Part shown: positions 29,349 through 39,419 of the stretch, piece after piece
How positions within the stretch are numbered: position 1 is the first letter of the stretch
How the letters are laid out: each line of letters opens with the position of its first letter
DNA from: Streptococcus sp. HMSC067H01
GTDB lineage: Bacteria; Bacillota; Bacilli; Lactobacillales; Streptococcaceae
Assembly (NCBI RefSeq): GCF_001814775.1
Contig: NZ_KV817803.1
Coordinates: 32,531-93,558 of the forward strand
Direction: 5' to 3'
DNA: 61,028 nt
Position numbers and translations under genes: made by a program
The notes under the pieces: generated by a model
Seen by the model: the letters and a program-made list of their open reading frames with translations, nothing else
What the model was told of the DNA's origin: nothing
Database searches by the model: none

Positions 29349-30544
29349 TTTTTCTCCCTCAAGTAGGCATGAATAGCTTCCAAGTTATTTTCCAAATCTC
29401 CATCCACAATAGCATACTCAATCTCTGCTAAAATTTCTCCCATTTCTGGTCCTGGTTGATAGCCGTATTCCTTGATCAAAATCCCACCATTGATTTGAAT
29501 TTCTTTTTTATCATGGATGGTTAGGCTGAGATAAGTCTCTTCGATAGCCTGTGGATTAACTTCTTTTCCTTGAGCCTGACGAAGATTTTCAGCCTGTAAA
29601 AGCAAATCTAGATCAAAGCGGTAGCAATCACGCTTGCTTAGTTCTCCTTCTTCACGAAGTCCTAAGATTGTTAGCAAATCTTGAACTTGCTTAGCGAATT
29701 GACGCGAAGTTTTCCAATGTTTCAAAAATTGTTGGGCATCTTTCACTTCTAAAACCCATAAAAGTGCTGCCCAGGCTTGTTCAGAAGATTCAAAGGTAAA
29801 ATCAGCCTCTAAGTCAAACAAAGATTGGAGTTTGTCCTGACTACCAGCCATATCTGGAAGATAATCATAAGCTTTACTTGCAGTCATAGAAGACAGACCT
29901 ACTCGCCAATGAGGAGCTAGTAAAAGTTTATCAAATTCAACAAAAGTACGTTCCACAGAAATTTTCTCTAAGAGTGGGGTTAAGGTCTTCATCGCTTCAA
30001 AGGTTTCTTGCTCGAGTTCAAAACCAAGACTAGCTTGAAAACGAAATCCACGCATGATGCGTAGAGCATCTTCATTAAAACGTTCACTAGCTACACCAAC
30101 TGCACGTAAAACTTGATTTTCTAGATCTTGTAAACCATCAAATAAATCAACGATTTCCCCTTCTTCATCCAAGGCAAAGGCATTGACTGTGAAATCTCGG
30201 CGTTTGAGGTCCTCTTCTAACGAACGAACAAAAGAAACTGAACTTGGTCTACGGTAGTCTACATAGACATCCTCAGTTCTAAAAGTGGTCACTTCGTACT
30301 CTTCATCTCCGTCTAAAACCAAAACGGTCCCATGCTCAATGCCAATGTCAGCTGTACGAGGGAAAATCTGCTTGGTCTCCTCTGGATAAGATGACGTCGC
30401 AATATCCACATCATGGATGGGACGATGGAGTAGGGCATCCCTAACAGAACCTCCAACAAAATAGGCTTCAAAGCCTGCTTCTTTAATTTTTTCTAATACT
30501 GGTAAAGCCTTCTGAAATTCAGAAGGCATTCGTGTTAATCTCAT
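29345..30544 (-). CDS. cca: CCA tRNA nucleotidyltransferase
   Basis: A 399-aa class II nucleotidyltransferase adding or repairing the CCA end of tRNA. The head domain has [20 protein letters not shown] (~28-47) with the metal-binding [29 protein letters not shown] (motif for nucleotide selection) and a helical body to the end follow. It overlaps dapB and the ABC-F gene by 4 nt each. Confidence 0.95.
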   Translation of the reverse strand: MRLTRMPSEFQKALPVLEKIKEAGFEAYFVGGSVRDALLHRPIHDVDIATSSYPEETKQIFPRTADIGIEHGTVLVLDGDEEYEVTTFRTEDVYVDYRRPSSVSFVRSLEEDLKRRDFTVNAFALDEEGEIVDLFDGLQDLENQVLRAVGVASERFNEDALRIMRGFRFQASLGFELEQETFEAMKTLTPLLEKISVERTFVEFDKLLLAPHWRVGLSSMTASKAYDYLPDMAGSQDKLQSLFDLEADFTFESSEQAWAALLWVLEVKDAQQFLKHWKTSRQFAKQVQDLLTILGLREEGELSKRDCYRFDLDLLLQAENLRQAQGKEVNPQAIEETYLSLTIHDKKEIQINGGILIKEYGYQPGPEMGEILAEIEYAIVDGDLENNLEAIHAYLREKK

Positions 30545-31308
30545 AATAAGTGTTCTAATCCATAGACAAGCTCATGACGCTTGACAACTTCTTTGATTCC
30601 CAAATTCACTCCTGTCATGAAGGAGCTACGATCATAGGAGTCATGACGGAGAGTCAATCCTTCTCCCTGATTTCCAAATATAACTTCCTGATGAGCTACC
30701 AAACCTGGCAAACGGACTGAGTGGATTCGCATACCATCAAAATTAGCTCCACGTGCCCCTGAAATGAGTTCTTCCTCATCACTAGCACCTTGTTGGATAG
30801 ACTCACGAACTTCTGCCATCAATTCCGCTGTTTTGATAGCTGTTCCGCTAGGAGCATCTTTTTTCTTGTCATGGTGAAGCTCAATAATCTCTACATTTGG
30901 GAAGTATTTTACAGCTTGTGTCGCAAATTGCATGAGTAAGACAGCACCCAAAGCAAAGTTAGGAGCAATCAAGCCACCCAAGTTTTTAGAACGAGAAAAT
31001 TCTTTTAGTTCTTCAATCTCTTGACTAGTGAAACCTGTTGTTCCAACTACTGGAGCAAAGCCATTTTCAAGAGCAAAGCGTGTATTCTCATAGGCAACAG
31101 CTGGTGTTGTAAAGTCAACCCATACATCTGCCTCAAAACCTGCCAAGTCATTCTTATCATTGAATACTGGAATTCCCTGCCAGTCAGATGCAGACTCAAA
31201 AGGATCTAATACTGCTACTAGTTCAAGTTCAGGATCAGACACAACCATCTGACAAGCAGATTGGCCCATTCTCCCCTTAAAACCAGCAATAATCACTCGA
31301 ATACTCAT
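30541..31308 (-). CDS. dapB: 4-hydroxy-tetrahydrodipicolinate reductase
   Basis: A 255-aa NAD(P)H enzyme of the lysine/diaminopimelate pathway; lysine is the peptidoglycan cross-link residue in streptococci. The Rossmann start is [14 protein letters not shown] (~6-19), followed by GTTGF, the catalytic [15 protein letters not shown] (~143-157) and the C-terminal [19 protein letters not shown] precedes ATG 31308. The upstream 274 nt hold a degenerate repeat tract. Confidence 0.95.
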   Translation of the reverse strand: MSIRVIIAGFKGRMGQSACQMVVSDPELELVAVLDPFESASDWQGIPVFNDKNDLAGFEADVWVDFTTPAVAYENTRFALENGFAPVVGTTGFTSQEIEELKEFSRSKNLGGLIAPNFALGAVLLMQFATQAVKYFPNVEIIELHHDKKKDAPSGTAIKTAELMAEVRESIQQGASDEEELISGARGANFDGMRIHSVRLPGLVAHQEVIFGNQGEGLTLRHDSYDRSSFMTGVNLGIKEVVKRHELVYGLEHLL

Positions 31309-31322
31309 CTTTACTCCTATCT

Positions 31323-31581
31323 AAGATACAAAGGACGTTAGCTGCCCATGAAAAATAGGGAATGGCGCTGACTTTCCACGAAAGGCAAGACAGGCATCTT
31401 TTTTCAAGAGGCAGATAGTCCGTGTTCAATTTTAAGATACAAAGCCTGTAAGAACACAAGGTGAAAATAGGAAGTCTGGTCAAGGAGTGTATACTTCTTG
31501 GAAGAACTATCTTTTTCACACAGGGTTTCAGGCGTGTTGAATTTCAAGATACAAAGGACCTTTGCTGCCCATGAAAAATAG
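31323..31581 (-). repeat. Degenerate ~111-bp tandem repeat tract between degV and dapB
   Basis: Three copies of a pattern reading AAGATACAAAGG...TGAAAATAG on the + strand begin near 31323, 31434 and 31546, a period of about 111-112 nt. The first and third share CTGCCCATGAAAAATAG; the second is more diverged. Units one and two end in GTGTTCAATTT and GTGTTGAATTT. Small hairpins occur inside (CTTTC/GAAAG and TTCTT/AAGAA). It is the only content of this 274-nt gap apart from the dapB ribosome site. The class is unknown; it is not BOX. Confidence 0.6.
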
Positions 31582-31582
31582 T

Positions 31583-32431
31583 CTAGATTATGGGTGTATA
31601 TCCCAGAGCAATACTTCCTTCTCCCAGGTGAGTCCCAATAACACTACCGAAGGTTGCAATTGAAACATCTGTAGCCACTCCACCATCGATTAAAAGCTGG
31701 CGCAAATCTGCTGCTTTTTGAGGAGCATTTCCGTGAATGACAGTAATCTGGTAATTCCCATTAGCTGTTGCTTCTTTAACAATTTCAACTAAGCGTTTTG
31801 TAGCCTTTTTCTCTGTACGAACCTTTTCATATACTTCTATCACACCTTGGTCATTGAAATATAGGATTGGCTTAATACTTAGGAGATTCCCCAAAATAGC
31901 CGCACCATTAGAGAGTCGTCCACCCTTAACTAGATGGTCAAGATCATCCACCATGATAAAGGCTGAGGTATTTTCAATCTGTTCAGTTACTTTATCTAAG
32001 ATAGACTCAAAGCCATCTCCTTGCTCTGCCCATTTCAAGACACTCTCAACCATATAGCCTAGGGGAGCGCTTGTAATACGGGTATCAGGAAAGGCAATGG
32101 TTAACCCTTCATATTCATCCTTCATATACTGGATATTTTGGTAAAATCCTGATATTCCAGAAGATAGGAAAAGACCTAAGGCATGTGTATAGCCTTTAGC
32201 TTTTAATGATGATAAAATTTCAGCCAGCTTGGCAATACTTGGTTGGCTCGTTTTTGGTAATTCGCTTGCTGAAGCCATTTTTTCATAAAATTCTTGAGCG
32301 GTTAGATTTACACCTTCAACATACTCCTGCCCATCGATATTCACAGGAATGTCTAGCACAAATAAATCTTCTTTCCGCAAGGTTTCCGCTTGTAGAAAAG
32401 CAGACGAGTCTGTTATGACCGCTAATTTCAT
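31583..32431 (-). CDS. DegV family fatty-acid-binding protein
   Basis: A 282-aa cytosolic protein. DegV/FakB proteins bind a fatty acid for phosphorylation by FakA. N-terminal [10 protein letters not shown] (~4-13), [12 protein letters not shown] with the conserved TSQPS contact, [10 protein letters not shown] (~89-98), and [19 protein letters not shown] at the C-terminus are all present. It sits 3 nt after the DUF1149 gene. Which fatty acid it binds cannot be told. Confidence 0.9.
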   Translation of the reverse strand: MKLAVITDSSAFLQAETLRKEDLFVLDIPVNIDGQEYVEGVNLTAQEFYEKMASASELPKTSQPSIAKLAEILSSLKAKGYTHALGLFLSSGISGFYQNIQYMKDEYEGLTIAFPDTRITSAPLGYMVESVLKWAEQGDGFESILDKVTEQIENTSAFIMVDDLDHLVKGGRLSNGAAILGNLLSIKPILYFNDQGVIEVYEKVRTEKKATKRLVEIVKEATANGNYQITVIHGNAPQKAADLRQLLIDGGVATDVSIATFGSVIGTHLGEGSIALGYTPII

Positions 32432-32434
32432 TTC

Positions 32435-32809
32435 TTAAAACTCCAAATTAATTCCCGGTAAATCAAGGGCAATTTCTGTTACTTCGTATGTCAAACGATT
32501 AAGCATATCCAAACATGGACGAGCTAGTGTCTCAACTTCTTCTTGGTTGAAATCACTTGGTTGGTCGACAATACGACCTTCAACATGATTGACTTGAGAA
32601 ATCGTTCCACTAATGACAAATCTATCAAAGACAATCATAAAGCTCAAAACAACTACCAAAGAAGTAACTTGATTATCTTGATCATGCTGAAGCAACTGGA
32701 AGTTTACATCAACCTTAGTTTCAGGTGCTCCATTTTCATTTTCCCATTCAAAGTTACGCGCATCAAAGTGATACTGGCTGACAAATTCTTGTTCACGTTT
32801 TAAATTCAT
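32435..32809 (-). CDS. DUF1149 family protein
   Basis: A 124-aa cytosolic protein of unknown function found in lactic acid bacteria (MNLKREQEFVSQYHFDARNF, C-terminus LDLPGINLEF). The frame opens at 32821, but GGAG lies 6 nt before the third ATG (32809), which also gives the usual family start. It has its own extended -10 (TGGTACAAT, TACAAT at 32851-32846) and is cotranscribed with degV. The fold may be SecB-like, as suggested for this family; this is not shown here. Confidence 0.82.
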   Translation of the reverse strand: MNLKREQEFVSQYHFDARNFEWENENGAPETKVDVNFQLLQHDQDNQVTSLVVVLSFMIVFDRFVISGTISQVNHVEGRIVDQPSDFNQEEVETLARPCLDMLNRLTYEVTEIALDLPGINLEF

Positions 32810-32845
32810 TTTCATCTCCATATGTACAATTACAATATAGTTGCC

Positions 32846-32854
32846 ATTGTACCA
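32846..32854 (-). promoter_or_regulatory. Extended -10 promoter of the DUF1149-degV unit
   Basis: TGGTACAAT on the - strand; the start is near 32839, with a leader of about 30 nt. Confidence 0.55.
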
Positions 32855-32880
32855 TATTTTTTTATTTTCTGCTAGATTTA

Positions 32881-34230
32881 CTAAATACCAATCTCAGTTT
32901 TAACAACTTGGGCAATCGTATCCACGTAGTAGTCTACTTCTTCCGTTGTAGGTGCTTCAGCCATGACTCGCAAGAGTGGTTCTGTTCCGCTCGGACGAAC
33001 TAGGATGCGACCATTTCCTGCCATTTCTGCTTCCATCTTCTCGATAATAGCTTTGATAGCAGGAACTTCCATGGCCTTTTCTTTCATGCTATTCTCAACT
33101 CGAATATTGACTAATTTTTGTGGGTAAATAGTCACTTCTGCTGCCAACTGAGACAAGCTCTTACCTGTTTCTTGCATGATCTTCGTCAATTGCACAGCTG
33201 ATAGTTGCCCATCACCAGTTGTATTGTAGTCCATCAATATAACGTGACCAGACTGCTCACCTCCAAGGTTATAGCCAGACTTTCTCATTTCTTCAACTAC
33301 ATAGCGGTCTCCAACAGCAGTGACTGCTTTATTAATACCTTCACGGTCCAAGGCCTTGTGGAAACCAAGGTTAGACATAACGGTTGTTACGATCGTATTT
33401 TGAGCCAATTGACCTTTTTCAGAAAGGTATTTCCCGATGATGTACATAATCTTGTCACCATCAACGATTTCTCCATTTTCCTCAACAGCAATCAAACGGT
33501 CGCTATCACCATCAAAGGCCAAACCGATAGCTGACCCGCTTTCTTTTACAAGTTCTTGCAAGGCTTCTGGATGAGTTGAACCAACGTTCAAGTTGATGTT
33601 AAGACCATCTGGTGTTTCACCAATAACTGTTAATTGAGCACCTAGATCTGCAAAAATTTGACGAGCACTTGTTGCAGCTGCTCCGTTAGCAGTGTCCAAG
33701 GCAACTTTCATCCCTTCAAGAGGAGTTCCAGTTGAAACCAGGTAGGCTTCATACTTACGCAAACCTTCTGGATAATCAACAACAGTACCTAAACCTTCAG
33801 CGCTTGGACGTGGAAGAGTATCTTCGCTCGCATCAAGCAAGGCTTCGATTTCTGCTTCCTTGTCATCGTCAAGTTTAAAGCCGTCACCACCAAAGAATTT
33901 AATTCCGTTATCAAGGGCTGGGTTGTGACTAGCTGAAATCATGACACCTGCACTTGCTCCCTCAGTTTTAACCAAGTACGCTACTGCTGGTGTTGCAAGT
34001 ACACCAAGTTTATAAACGTGAATTCCCACTGAAAGAAGTCCAGCAATAAGAGCAGCTTCAAGCATTTGACCTGAAATACGTGTATCACGTCCTACAAAAA
34101 CCTTAGGTGCTTCAGTCGTATGTTGACTGAGAACATAACCTCCAAAACGTCCCAATTTAAAAGCTAATTCTGGCGTTAATTCTACGTTTGCTTCTCCACG
34201 GACTCCGTCCGTTCCAAAATATTTACCCAT
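32881..34230 (-). CDS. glmM: Phosphoglucosamine mutase
   Basis: A 449-aa enzyme interconverting glucosamine-6-P and -1-P for UDP-GlcNAc and cell-wall synthesis. It has [15 protein letters not shown], the phosphoserine loop [17 protein letters not shown] (~97-113), the metal loop [10 protein letters not shown] (~239-248), GEQSGHVI (~323-330) and the phosphate-binding [14 protein letters not shown] near the end. It is third in cdaA-cdaR-glmM; in other firmicutes GlmM binds CdaA and lowers c-di-AMP synthesis. Confidence 0.97.
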   Translation of the reverse strand: MGKYFGTDGVRGEANVELTPELAFKLGRFGGYVLSQHTTEAPKVFVGRDTRISGQMLEAALIAGLLSVGIHVYKLGVLATPAVAYLVKTEGASAGVMISASHNPALDNGIKFFGGDGFKLDDDKEAEIEALLDASEDTLPRPSAEGLGTVVDYPEGLRKYEAYLVSTGTPLEGMKVALDTANGAAATSARQIFADLGAQLTVIGETPDGLNINLNVGSTHPEALQELVKESGSAIGLAFDGDSDRLIAVEENGEIVDGDKIMYIIGKYLSEKGQLAQNTIVTTVMSNLGFHKALDREGINKAVTAVGDRYVVEEMRKSGYNLGGEQSGHVILMDYNTTGDGQLSAVQLTKIMQETGKSLSQLAAEVTIYPQKLVNIRVENSMKEKAMEVPAIKAIIEKMEAEMAGNGRILVRPSGTEPLLRVMAEAPTTEEVDYYVDTIAQVVKTEIGI

Positions 34231-34251
34231 GTTATATCCTTTTCTAATTTT

Positions 34252-35043
34252 TTAGTCTTTCTTTGAAGAGTCTGGTTTGGTTTCAGAACCAGTTGAAGAC
34301 GAATTGTCCGAAGATGAGCTTGTCGTTGAAGAGTTAGAACTACTTGCTGATCGAACTTGTTTCGTCGTTACTTTCATAGTTGTTTCATAGGGTGTAATGA
34401 CCGTTGGTAAAACTGTTCCATTTTTATCAACTGCTTGAAGAGGCACCGAACCAGAGTAATTCCCTGAAATTTGCTCACTCGTTGGTAAAACAGCCACAAT
34501 CTTATCAATCTTAGACAGGGTGTCAGCATCACTGGTAACTGAAACCCGTTGATCTGAAACTGTCACACTATCAATAAGAATCCGTTCATCAATCTGACTG
34601 GAATCAATTTGTGGAACAACTGGTAGATTGTCCCGTGTTACCTTTTTCCCAATTTTAACAGTAATTTTCTGTGGCGTTGCGATAGCTGTTAAGCCACTGG
34701 GAAGATTTTCAATGCTTAGAGGAACTTCTATCGTCCCTTCGGTAGCTTGCGTTAGGTCTGCCTTGACGGTAAACTTACGGGTGCTTTCTTGCATCTCACT
34801 AGCCAAGGTCACTCGATTAGATCCACTCAAGAAGACTGTCACTTCTGAACTAAAACCACTAATAAAGTACTGATCGCTGTCATATTGGATATCAATCGGT
34901 ACATTTAAGACTGTATTGGTATAGGTCTCTGTCCTAGTTGTTCTAGCATTATTCGTATTTTGATAATTGATAGAGGTAGCATAGATAAATAGCACACAGG
35001 CAAAGAGGAGCGAGGAAATGATATATAAACTATTTTTTTTCAT
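34252..35043 (-). CDS. cdaR: CdaA regulatory protein CdaR (YbbR domains)
   Basis: A 263-aa membrane-anchored protein with one N-terminal TM (MKKNSLYIISSLLFACVLFI) and extracytoplasmic YbbR-type beta repeats (VNVPIDIQYDSDQYFISGF-like units), ending in a Ser/Thr-rich low-complexity tail (~235-263). It modulates the diadenylate cyclase CdaA. The frame runs upstream from a TTG at 35058, but GGAGG precedes the ATG at 35043. It overlaps the cdaA end by 14 nt. Confidence 0.92.
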   Translation of the reverse strand: MKKNSLYIISSLLFACVLFIYATSINYQNTNNARTTRTETYTNTVLNVPIDIQYDSDQYFISGFSSEVTVFLSGSNRVTLASEMQESTRKFTVKADLTQATEGTIEVPLSIENLPSGLTAIATPQKITVKIGKKVTRDNLPVVPQIDSSQIDERILIDSVTVSDQRVSVTSDADTLSKIDKIVAVLPTSEQISGNYSGSVPLQAVDKNGTVLPTVITPYETTMKVTTKQVRSASSSNSSTTSSSSDNSSSTGSETKPDSSKKD

Positions 35044-35887
35044 TCTTCCAGCCTCCAAATATACGTTCCGTTAAACTTGGCTCTTGTGAATTTTCTGGAA
35101 TAAGAATACGACGTAGTTCTCCTTCAAACTCTTCAATTGTCAAACCATGCTTAAAGACACCACTATGGGTTATTGAAATACCCCCAGTTTCCTCTGAAAC
35201 TACAAAAGTAAGCGCATCTGAGACTTCAGACAAGCCAATGGCTGCCCGATGTCGCGTTCCAAATTCTTTTGAAATACCTGTATTTTCCGTCAATGGTAGA
35301 TAGGCAGAAGTTACGGCTAGGCGATCCCCTTTAATAATCACTGCCCCATCATGTAAAGGTGTGTTTGGGATGAAGATGTTGATCAAAAGTTCTGCTGATA
35401 TCTTAGCATCTAGAGGAATCCCCGTTGCAATATACTCCTGCAAGGTCCTGACTCGCTGTACAGCTACTAAGGCTCCAATCTTTCTCGGGCTCATGTATTC
35501 GACTGCTTTGACAAATGCCTGAATCATCTGTTCTTCTGAACTGATGGGTGTACTTGAAAAGAAGTCTGTTGCACGCCCCAATCGTTCCAAGCCTGTCCGA
35601 ATCTCTGGAGAAAAGATGACAACTGCTGCAATAACCCCATAAGTAATCAATTGATTGATCAACCAGGAAATGGTTGTCAAGCCTAGAGTGTTGGCGATAA
35701 TCTGAGCTAGAATAAAGACCAAAACCCCACGAACTAAAATCATAATTTTAGTTCCTGCAATTGATTTTGTAAACTGATATAAGAAATATGCAACAATTAG
35801 AATATCAATCACATTTATCGCAATACTCCAAGGACTGGAAAACAAACTAGACCAGTATTGAAGATTAGATAATTGCTGAAAATTCAT
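35030..35887 (-). CDS. cdaA: Diadenylate cyclase CdaA
   Basis: A 285-aa membrane enzyme making c-di-AMP from two ATP, a regulator of potassium and osmotic balance. Three N-terminal TM helices (~15-85) precede the DAC domain with TPLHDGAVII (DGA motif) and FGTRHRAAIGLSE (RHR motif). The frame is open to 35953, but AGGAGG precedes ATG 35887, which gives the pneumococcal start MNFQQLSNLQYW. It is the first gene of the cdaA-cdaR-glmM operon. Confidence 0.96.
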   Translation of the reverse strand: MNFQQLSNLQYWSSLFSSPWSIAINVIDILIVAYFLYQFTKSIAGTKIMILVRGVLVFILAQIIANTLGLTTISWLINQLITYGVIAAVVIFSPEIRTGLERLGRATDFFSSTPISSEEQMIQAFVKAVEYMSPRKIGALVAVQRVRTLQEYIATGIPLDAKISAELLINIFIPNTPLHDGAVIIKGDRLAVTSAYLPLTENTGISKEFGTRHRAAIGLSEVSDALTFVVSEETGGISITHSGVFKHGLTIEEFEGELRRILIPENSQEPSLTERIFGGWKNEKK

Positions 35888-35921
35888 TCTAGGCCTCCTC
35901 TCCATAAAAAAACTTCTCTTC

Positions 35922-35930
35922 ATTATATCA
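35922..35930 (-). promoter_or_regulatory. Extended -10 promoter of cdaA-cdaR-glmM
   Basis: TGATATAAT on the - strand (TATAAT at 35927-35922). It is divergent from the reductase promoter at 35964-35991. Confidence 0.6.
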
Positions 35931-35963
35931 TTTTCTATGAAAATTTTCTTCATCCTACTTCAT

Positions 35964-35991
35964 TTTACATTAGCAGAAAATATGATAGAAT
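35964..35991 (+). promoter_or_regulatory. Promoter of the ferredoxin-NADP reductase gene
   Basis: TTTACA (35964-35969), a 16-nt spacer and TAGAAT (35986-35991) with TGA in front. AAGGAG precedes ATG 36021. Confidence 0.55.
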
Positions 35992-36020
35992 AAGAAAATA
36001 GAAATTATTAAGGAGAAATC

Positions 36021-36989
36021 ATGTCTGAATTATTTGATATTACCATTGTAGGAGGTGGTCCTGTCGGTCTCTTCGCAACCTTCTATTCTCATCTGCGCCA
36101 GGCCAAGGTCCAAATCATCGACTCTCTTCCTCAACTAGGGGGGCAACCTGCCATCCTTTATCCTGAAAAACAAATTCTCGATGTACCAGGTTTTCCAAAC
36201 CTTACAGGGGAGGAATTGACTAACCGCCTTTTGGAACAACTTGAAGGGTTTGAGACACCTGTTCACCTCAATGAAACTGTCCTAGATATAGTCAAAAACG
36301 AGGACTATTTTACTATTACTACCAATAAAGGAAATCACCTGACTAAAACGGTCATTATTGCTATGGGTGGTGGAGCCTTTAAACCTCGTCCACTAGAACT
36401 AGAAGGCGTGGAAGGCTATGACAATATCCACTACCACGTTTCTAATATTCAACAATATGCTGGCAAGAAGGTAACCATCCTCGGTGGTGGCGACTCAGCT
36501 GTGGACTGGGCACTAGCTTTTGAAAAGATTGCTCCAACTACACTTGTGCATCGTCGCGATAACTTCCGTGCTCTTGAGCATAGCGTCCAAGCCTTGCAAG
36601 AGTCTTCTGTGACTATCAAAACACCTTTTGTGCCAAGTCAGCTTCTTGGAGATGGAAAAACTTTAGACAAGCTTGAAATATCAAAAGTTAAATCCGAGGA
36701 GACCGAAAACCTTGAACTAGATCATCTCTTTGTCAACTATGGCTTCAAATCTTCTGTAGGTAATCTTAAAAAATGGGGACTTGACCTTAACCGTCACAAG
36801 ATTATCGTCAATAGCAAGCAGGAGTCAAGCCAAGCTGGAATTTACGCTATCGGTGACTGCTGCTACTATGAGGGTAAGATTGACCTGATTGCGACAGGTC
36901 TTGGGGAAGCACCAACTGCTGTCAACAATGCCATTAACTACATTGACCCAGAACAAAAAGTTCAACCAAAACACTCAACAAGTTTATAA
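36021..36989 (+). CDS. Ferredoxin/flavodoxin-NADP+ reductase, thioredoxin-reductase type
   Basis: A 322-aa flavoprotein of the YumC/FNR2 type. The FAD motif DITIVGGGPVGLFATFYSHL is at ~6-25 and the NADP motif TILGGGDSAVDWALAFEKI at ~152-170, with GIYAIGDCCYYEGK near the C-terminus. It lacks the CxxC redox pair of true thioredoxin reductases, which separates this group. It transfers electrons between NADPH and ferredoxin or flavodoxin. Monocistronic, ended by the hairpin at 37040-37083. Confidence 0.92.
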   Translation: MSELFDITIVGGGPVGLFATFYSHLRQAKVQIIDSLPQLGGQPAILYPEKQILDVPGFPNLTGEELTNRLLEQLEGFETPVHLNETVLDIVKNEDYFTITTNKGNHLTKTVIIAMGGGAFKPRPLELEGVEGYDNIHYHVSNIQQYAGKKVTILGGGDSAVDWALAFEKIAPTTLVHRRDNFRALEHSVQALQESSVTIKTPFVPSQLLGDGKTLDKLEISKVKSEETENLELDHLFVNYGFKSSVGNLKKWGLDLNRHKIIVNSKQESSQAGIYAIGDCCYYEGKIDLIATGLGEAPTAVNNAINYIDPEQKVQPKHSTSL

Positions 36990-37039
36990 TGTCAAACTTT
37001 CAATTTTATTAAAAAATCAAGTAAAATTTCATGATAAAA

Positions 37040-37083
37040 CGCATAATAACAAGTATCTAAAGATCTTGCGATTATGCGTTTTT
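37040..37083 (+). terminator. Terminator of the reductase gene
   Basis: CGCATAAT (37040-37047) and ATTATGCG (37071-37078), with inner CAAG/CTTG and ATC/GAT pairs, then TTTTT. Confidence 0.85.
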
Positions 37084-37370
37084 GTGATTTTAAAGACTTT
37101 TCCACTAACCTCATTTATTTGCTTTTTATAGAAAGTATAATACTTATTGATCAATTTTTTAATATTTCCCTTATTCCGACATATTAAGACTAACAAACTC
37201 TGTGCACCGTATGAGTAATACTAGATAATATTCTATCTTAGTGTAATTTGTAGTGAAACTTCGAAGTTAACATTTACAAATTGACGTTAAATACAGTTAT
37301 GAACATGTTATAAAGTTTGATGTTAGTGGCTGTTAGATTAATTATTACATAAGTTAAGTGTTAAACTGGC
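37084..37370. other. AT-rich gene-free stretch at island edge
   Basis: 287 nt between the reductase terminator and the histidine kinase stop. No convincing ORF, hairpin terminator or bacteriocin precursor is seen on either strand. It has several short GTTAA and AACATG-like repeats but no defined element. Confidence 0.5.
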
Positions 37371-38750
37371 TCATTTATTATTCTGTATCGGTAATCTAAA
37401 TTTAACTTCAGCACCACAACAATCTTCTCTATTTTTCAAGATTACTGATCCACCATGTAATTTAATTATTTGTTCAGTAATAAATAGTCCAATACCATAA
37501 TTGGTTGCAGAATGCCTGCTATAATCTCCACGATAAAACTGTTCTTTTGCGTGAATTAAATCGATATCAGAAAAACCTTTTCCGTTATCTAATACTGATA
37601 TTTCTAAAAATTTATCTACAGTTTTTATATTCAATTCCAATGTAACTATTCCATTATTATTTTCAATTGAATTCGCTAAGACATTTTGTAATGCTCTCTC
37701 TAAGAGTTTCAAGTCTACACTCATTATACCATCTTCAACTACTACATTAGTTTTTAGATTGTTAGAATTAATTGACATTAGTTCTTTAGAAACTGTTACC
37801 AATTGTTCTGATACAGTTTTTACTGCCAACGATTGTGGCTGGTATTCAGTAGCATTAGAATTCTTATTCATGATTAGAAGTGTTTTTATATATTCAGATA
37901 TTCTATTGCTATTCCTCAGTATATAATCTATATAAATACTCTGGTCCTCTGTCATAGATGTCTTTTTAAGCAACTCAGCATTTCCTTGAACAATAGATAC
38001 TGGGGTTTTCAAGTCATGTATCAAAGCAGAAATCTGTTTTTGCTTATTTTCTTCCTGTATCCACTCTTTGATTAATGACTCTTGCAAAGCATCTCTCATT
38101 TTCTCCAAACTAAATAGAACTTCATTAAATTCTTTGACTCTTGAATAATGCAGTTCAAAATCTAAAGTTTGTTCTGATATTTTTTCGGAAACAGCAAATA
38201 TAGGTGAGAGCTGTTTTACAAGATACTTAGCCCATACTATTGTAACAACCAATGTATTTAGTAAACTAACTAAAATAAGAATACTGACATACACTGTATT
38301 GACATTAGGAAAATATTTTGCCATGAAGTTATTTGTAAAATAGGGTTTTACTGAATATTGAATAATACAATAACCGTCATTTCGTAAAATTTCTATATAG
38401 CTATAAGATGGGGTATTATATACTTTCTCATTATTATAGTATCGAATTGCTCTATCTTCTTCATCTTTACTCATTGAACTAGAAATGATATTCCCATCCT
38501 TTGAAATTAATAGATATGAAGCATTATCTGGTATAAGATTTTTATCAAAAGTCTCTGTATTGGCTATCGCATTCTTCCTCTCATAAATCTGATTTTCTGT
38601 GTAATCGGCAGGTAAAATAAATCCTAATGAATACATGGTGGTGAACATCAGAATTACTAAACCAACTGAAAGAAACAGTACAATTCCTACACTTATTAGA
38701 TATTCTAAAAATATTATTCTTAGCGATTGCCCTTTTAATTTTATTCCCAT
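37371..38750 (-). CDS. Sensor histidine kinase of a bacteriocin-type two-component system
   Basis: A 459-aa membrane kinase. TM1 (~12-40), an extracellular sensor of about 110 residues, TM2 (~150-172), then a HAMP-like linker. The DHp box is SALIHDLKTPVSIVQG (phospho-His ~241). The ATPase has an N-box (LLERALQNVLANSIENN), G1 DNGKGFSD and G2 NYGIGLFITEQIIKLHGG. It resembles the NisK/SpaK group. It overlaps the regulator gene by 10 nt and is last in an AT-rich five-gene operon with a LanFEG-like transporter. The ligand is probably a bacteriocin or peptide antibiotic, which is inferred. Confidence 0.88.
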   Translation of the reverse strand: MGIKLKGQSLRIIFLEYLISVGIVLFLSVGLVILMFTTMYSLGFILPADYTENQIYERKNAIANTETFDKNLIPDNASYLLISKDGNIISSSMSKDEEDRAIRYYNNEKVYNTPSYSYIEILRNDGYCIIQYSVKPYFTNNFMAKYFPNVNTVYVSILILVSLLNTLVVTIVWAKYLVKQLSPIFAVSEKISEQTLDFELHYSRVKEFNEVLFSLEKMRDALQESLIKEWIQEENKQKQISALIHDLKTPVSIVQGNAELLKKTSMTEDQSIYIDYILRNSNRISEYIKTLLIMNKNSNATEYQPQSLAVKTVSEQLVTVSKELMSINSNNLKTNVVVEDGIMSVDLKLLERALQNVLANSIENNNGIVTLELNIKTVDKFLEISVLDNGKGFSDIDLIHAKEQFYRGDYSRHSATNYGIGLFITEQIIKLHGGSVILKNREDCCGAEVKFRLPIQNNK

Positions 38751-39400
38751 TTATATCCAATCCCCCATACAGTTACAACTGGAGATACACCTTCCTTCTG
38801 TAGTTTTGCGCGAATATTCTTAATATGTTCTGAAATAGCTGAAGAATTACCTATCCCATCATATCCAAATATCATCTCATAAATCTGTTCTCTTGAAAAT
38901 ACTTGCCCGCGCCTACGTGCCAGAAGTTCACAAATTCGATACTCAGATTTTGTAAAAGGAATTTTCTTATCATTTACATAAATTATATTCGCTGATAAAT
39001 CAAATCTAATTTCTCCAAGATTTAAACTTAAATGTCTCTCTCGGTTTTCTCGACGTAAATGGGCATCAACTCTCGCAATTAATTCATTTACTCCAAAAGG
39101 TTTTAGAATGTAATCATCAGCTCCTGTTGATAAACCCGAAACAATGTCACTTTCCAAAGATTTTGCAGTTAAAAATAAGATGGGACAGTCTACTCTATCT
39201 CTAATAGATTTACAATAAGATATACCATCGATTTTTGGCATCATTATATCTAACAAGATTAAATCATACTCTGTTAATTTAGAAATAGGTACTTCTGTTG
39301 GATTTTGAAAAATATCTACATGGTATAATTTTTGCGTTAAAATATTTTTGATTAAGATCAAAAGATCCATTTCATCATCTATAGCCAATATTTTCACCAT
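38741..39400 (-). CDS. OmpR-family response regulator
   Basis: A 219-aa regulator. The receiver has acidic pocket IDDE (~7-10), phospho-acceptor D51 in LLLDIMMPKIDG, LTAKS, and K100 in YILKPFG. The C-terminal winged helix (~125-218) contains TKSEYRICELLARRRGQVFS and ISEHIKNIRAKLQKEG. It sits 19 nt after the permease gene and overlaps its kinase. It probably activates the upstream transporter operon. Confidence 0.92.
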   Translation of the reverse strand: MVKILAIDDEMDLLILIKNILTQKLYHVDIFQNPTEVPISKLTEYDLILLDIMMPKIDGISYCKSIRDRVDCPILFLTAKSLESDIVSGLSTGADDYILKPFGVNELIARVDAHLRRENRERHLSLNLGEIRFDLSANIIYVNDKKIPFTKSEYRICELLARRRGQVFSREQIYEMIFGYDGIGNSSAISEHIKNIRAKLQKEGVSPVVTVWGIGYKWE

Positions 39401-39419
39401 CTTATTACCACCTTCATTT

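Noticed and set aside
31277..31519. 80-codon ORF across the repeat tract upstream of dapB
   Set aside because: It is a by-product of the repeats: the peptide repeats with the DNA unit, it has no SD, and it runs into dapB in another frame.
35041..35058. Upstream TTG start for cdaR
   Set aside because: GGAGG correctly spaced to ATG 35043 lies inside this extension, so the downstream start is preferred.
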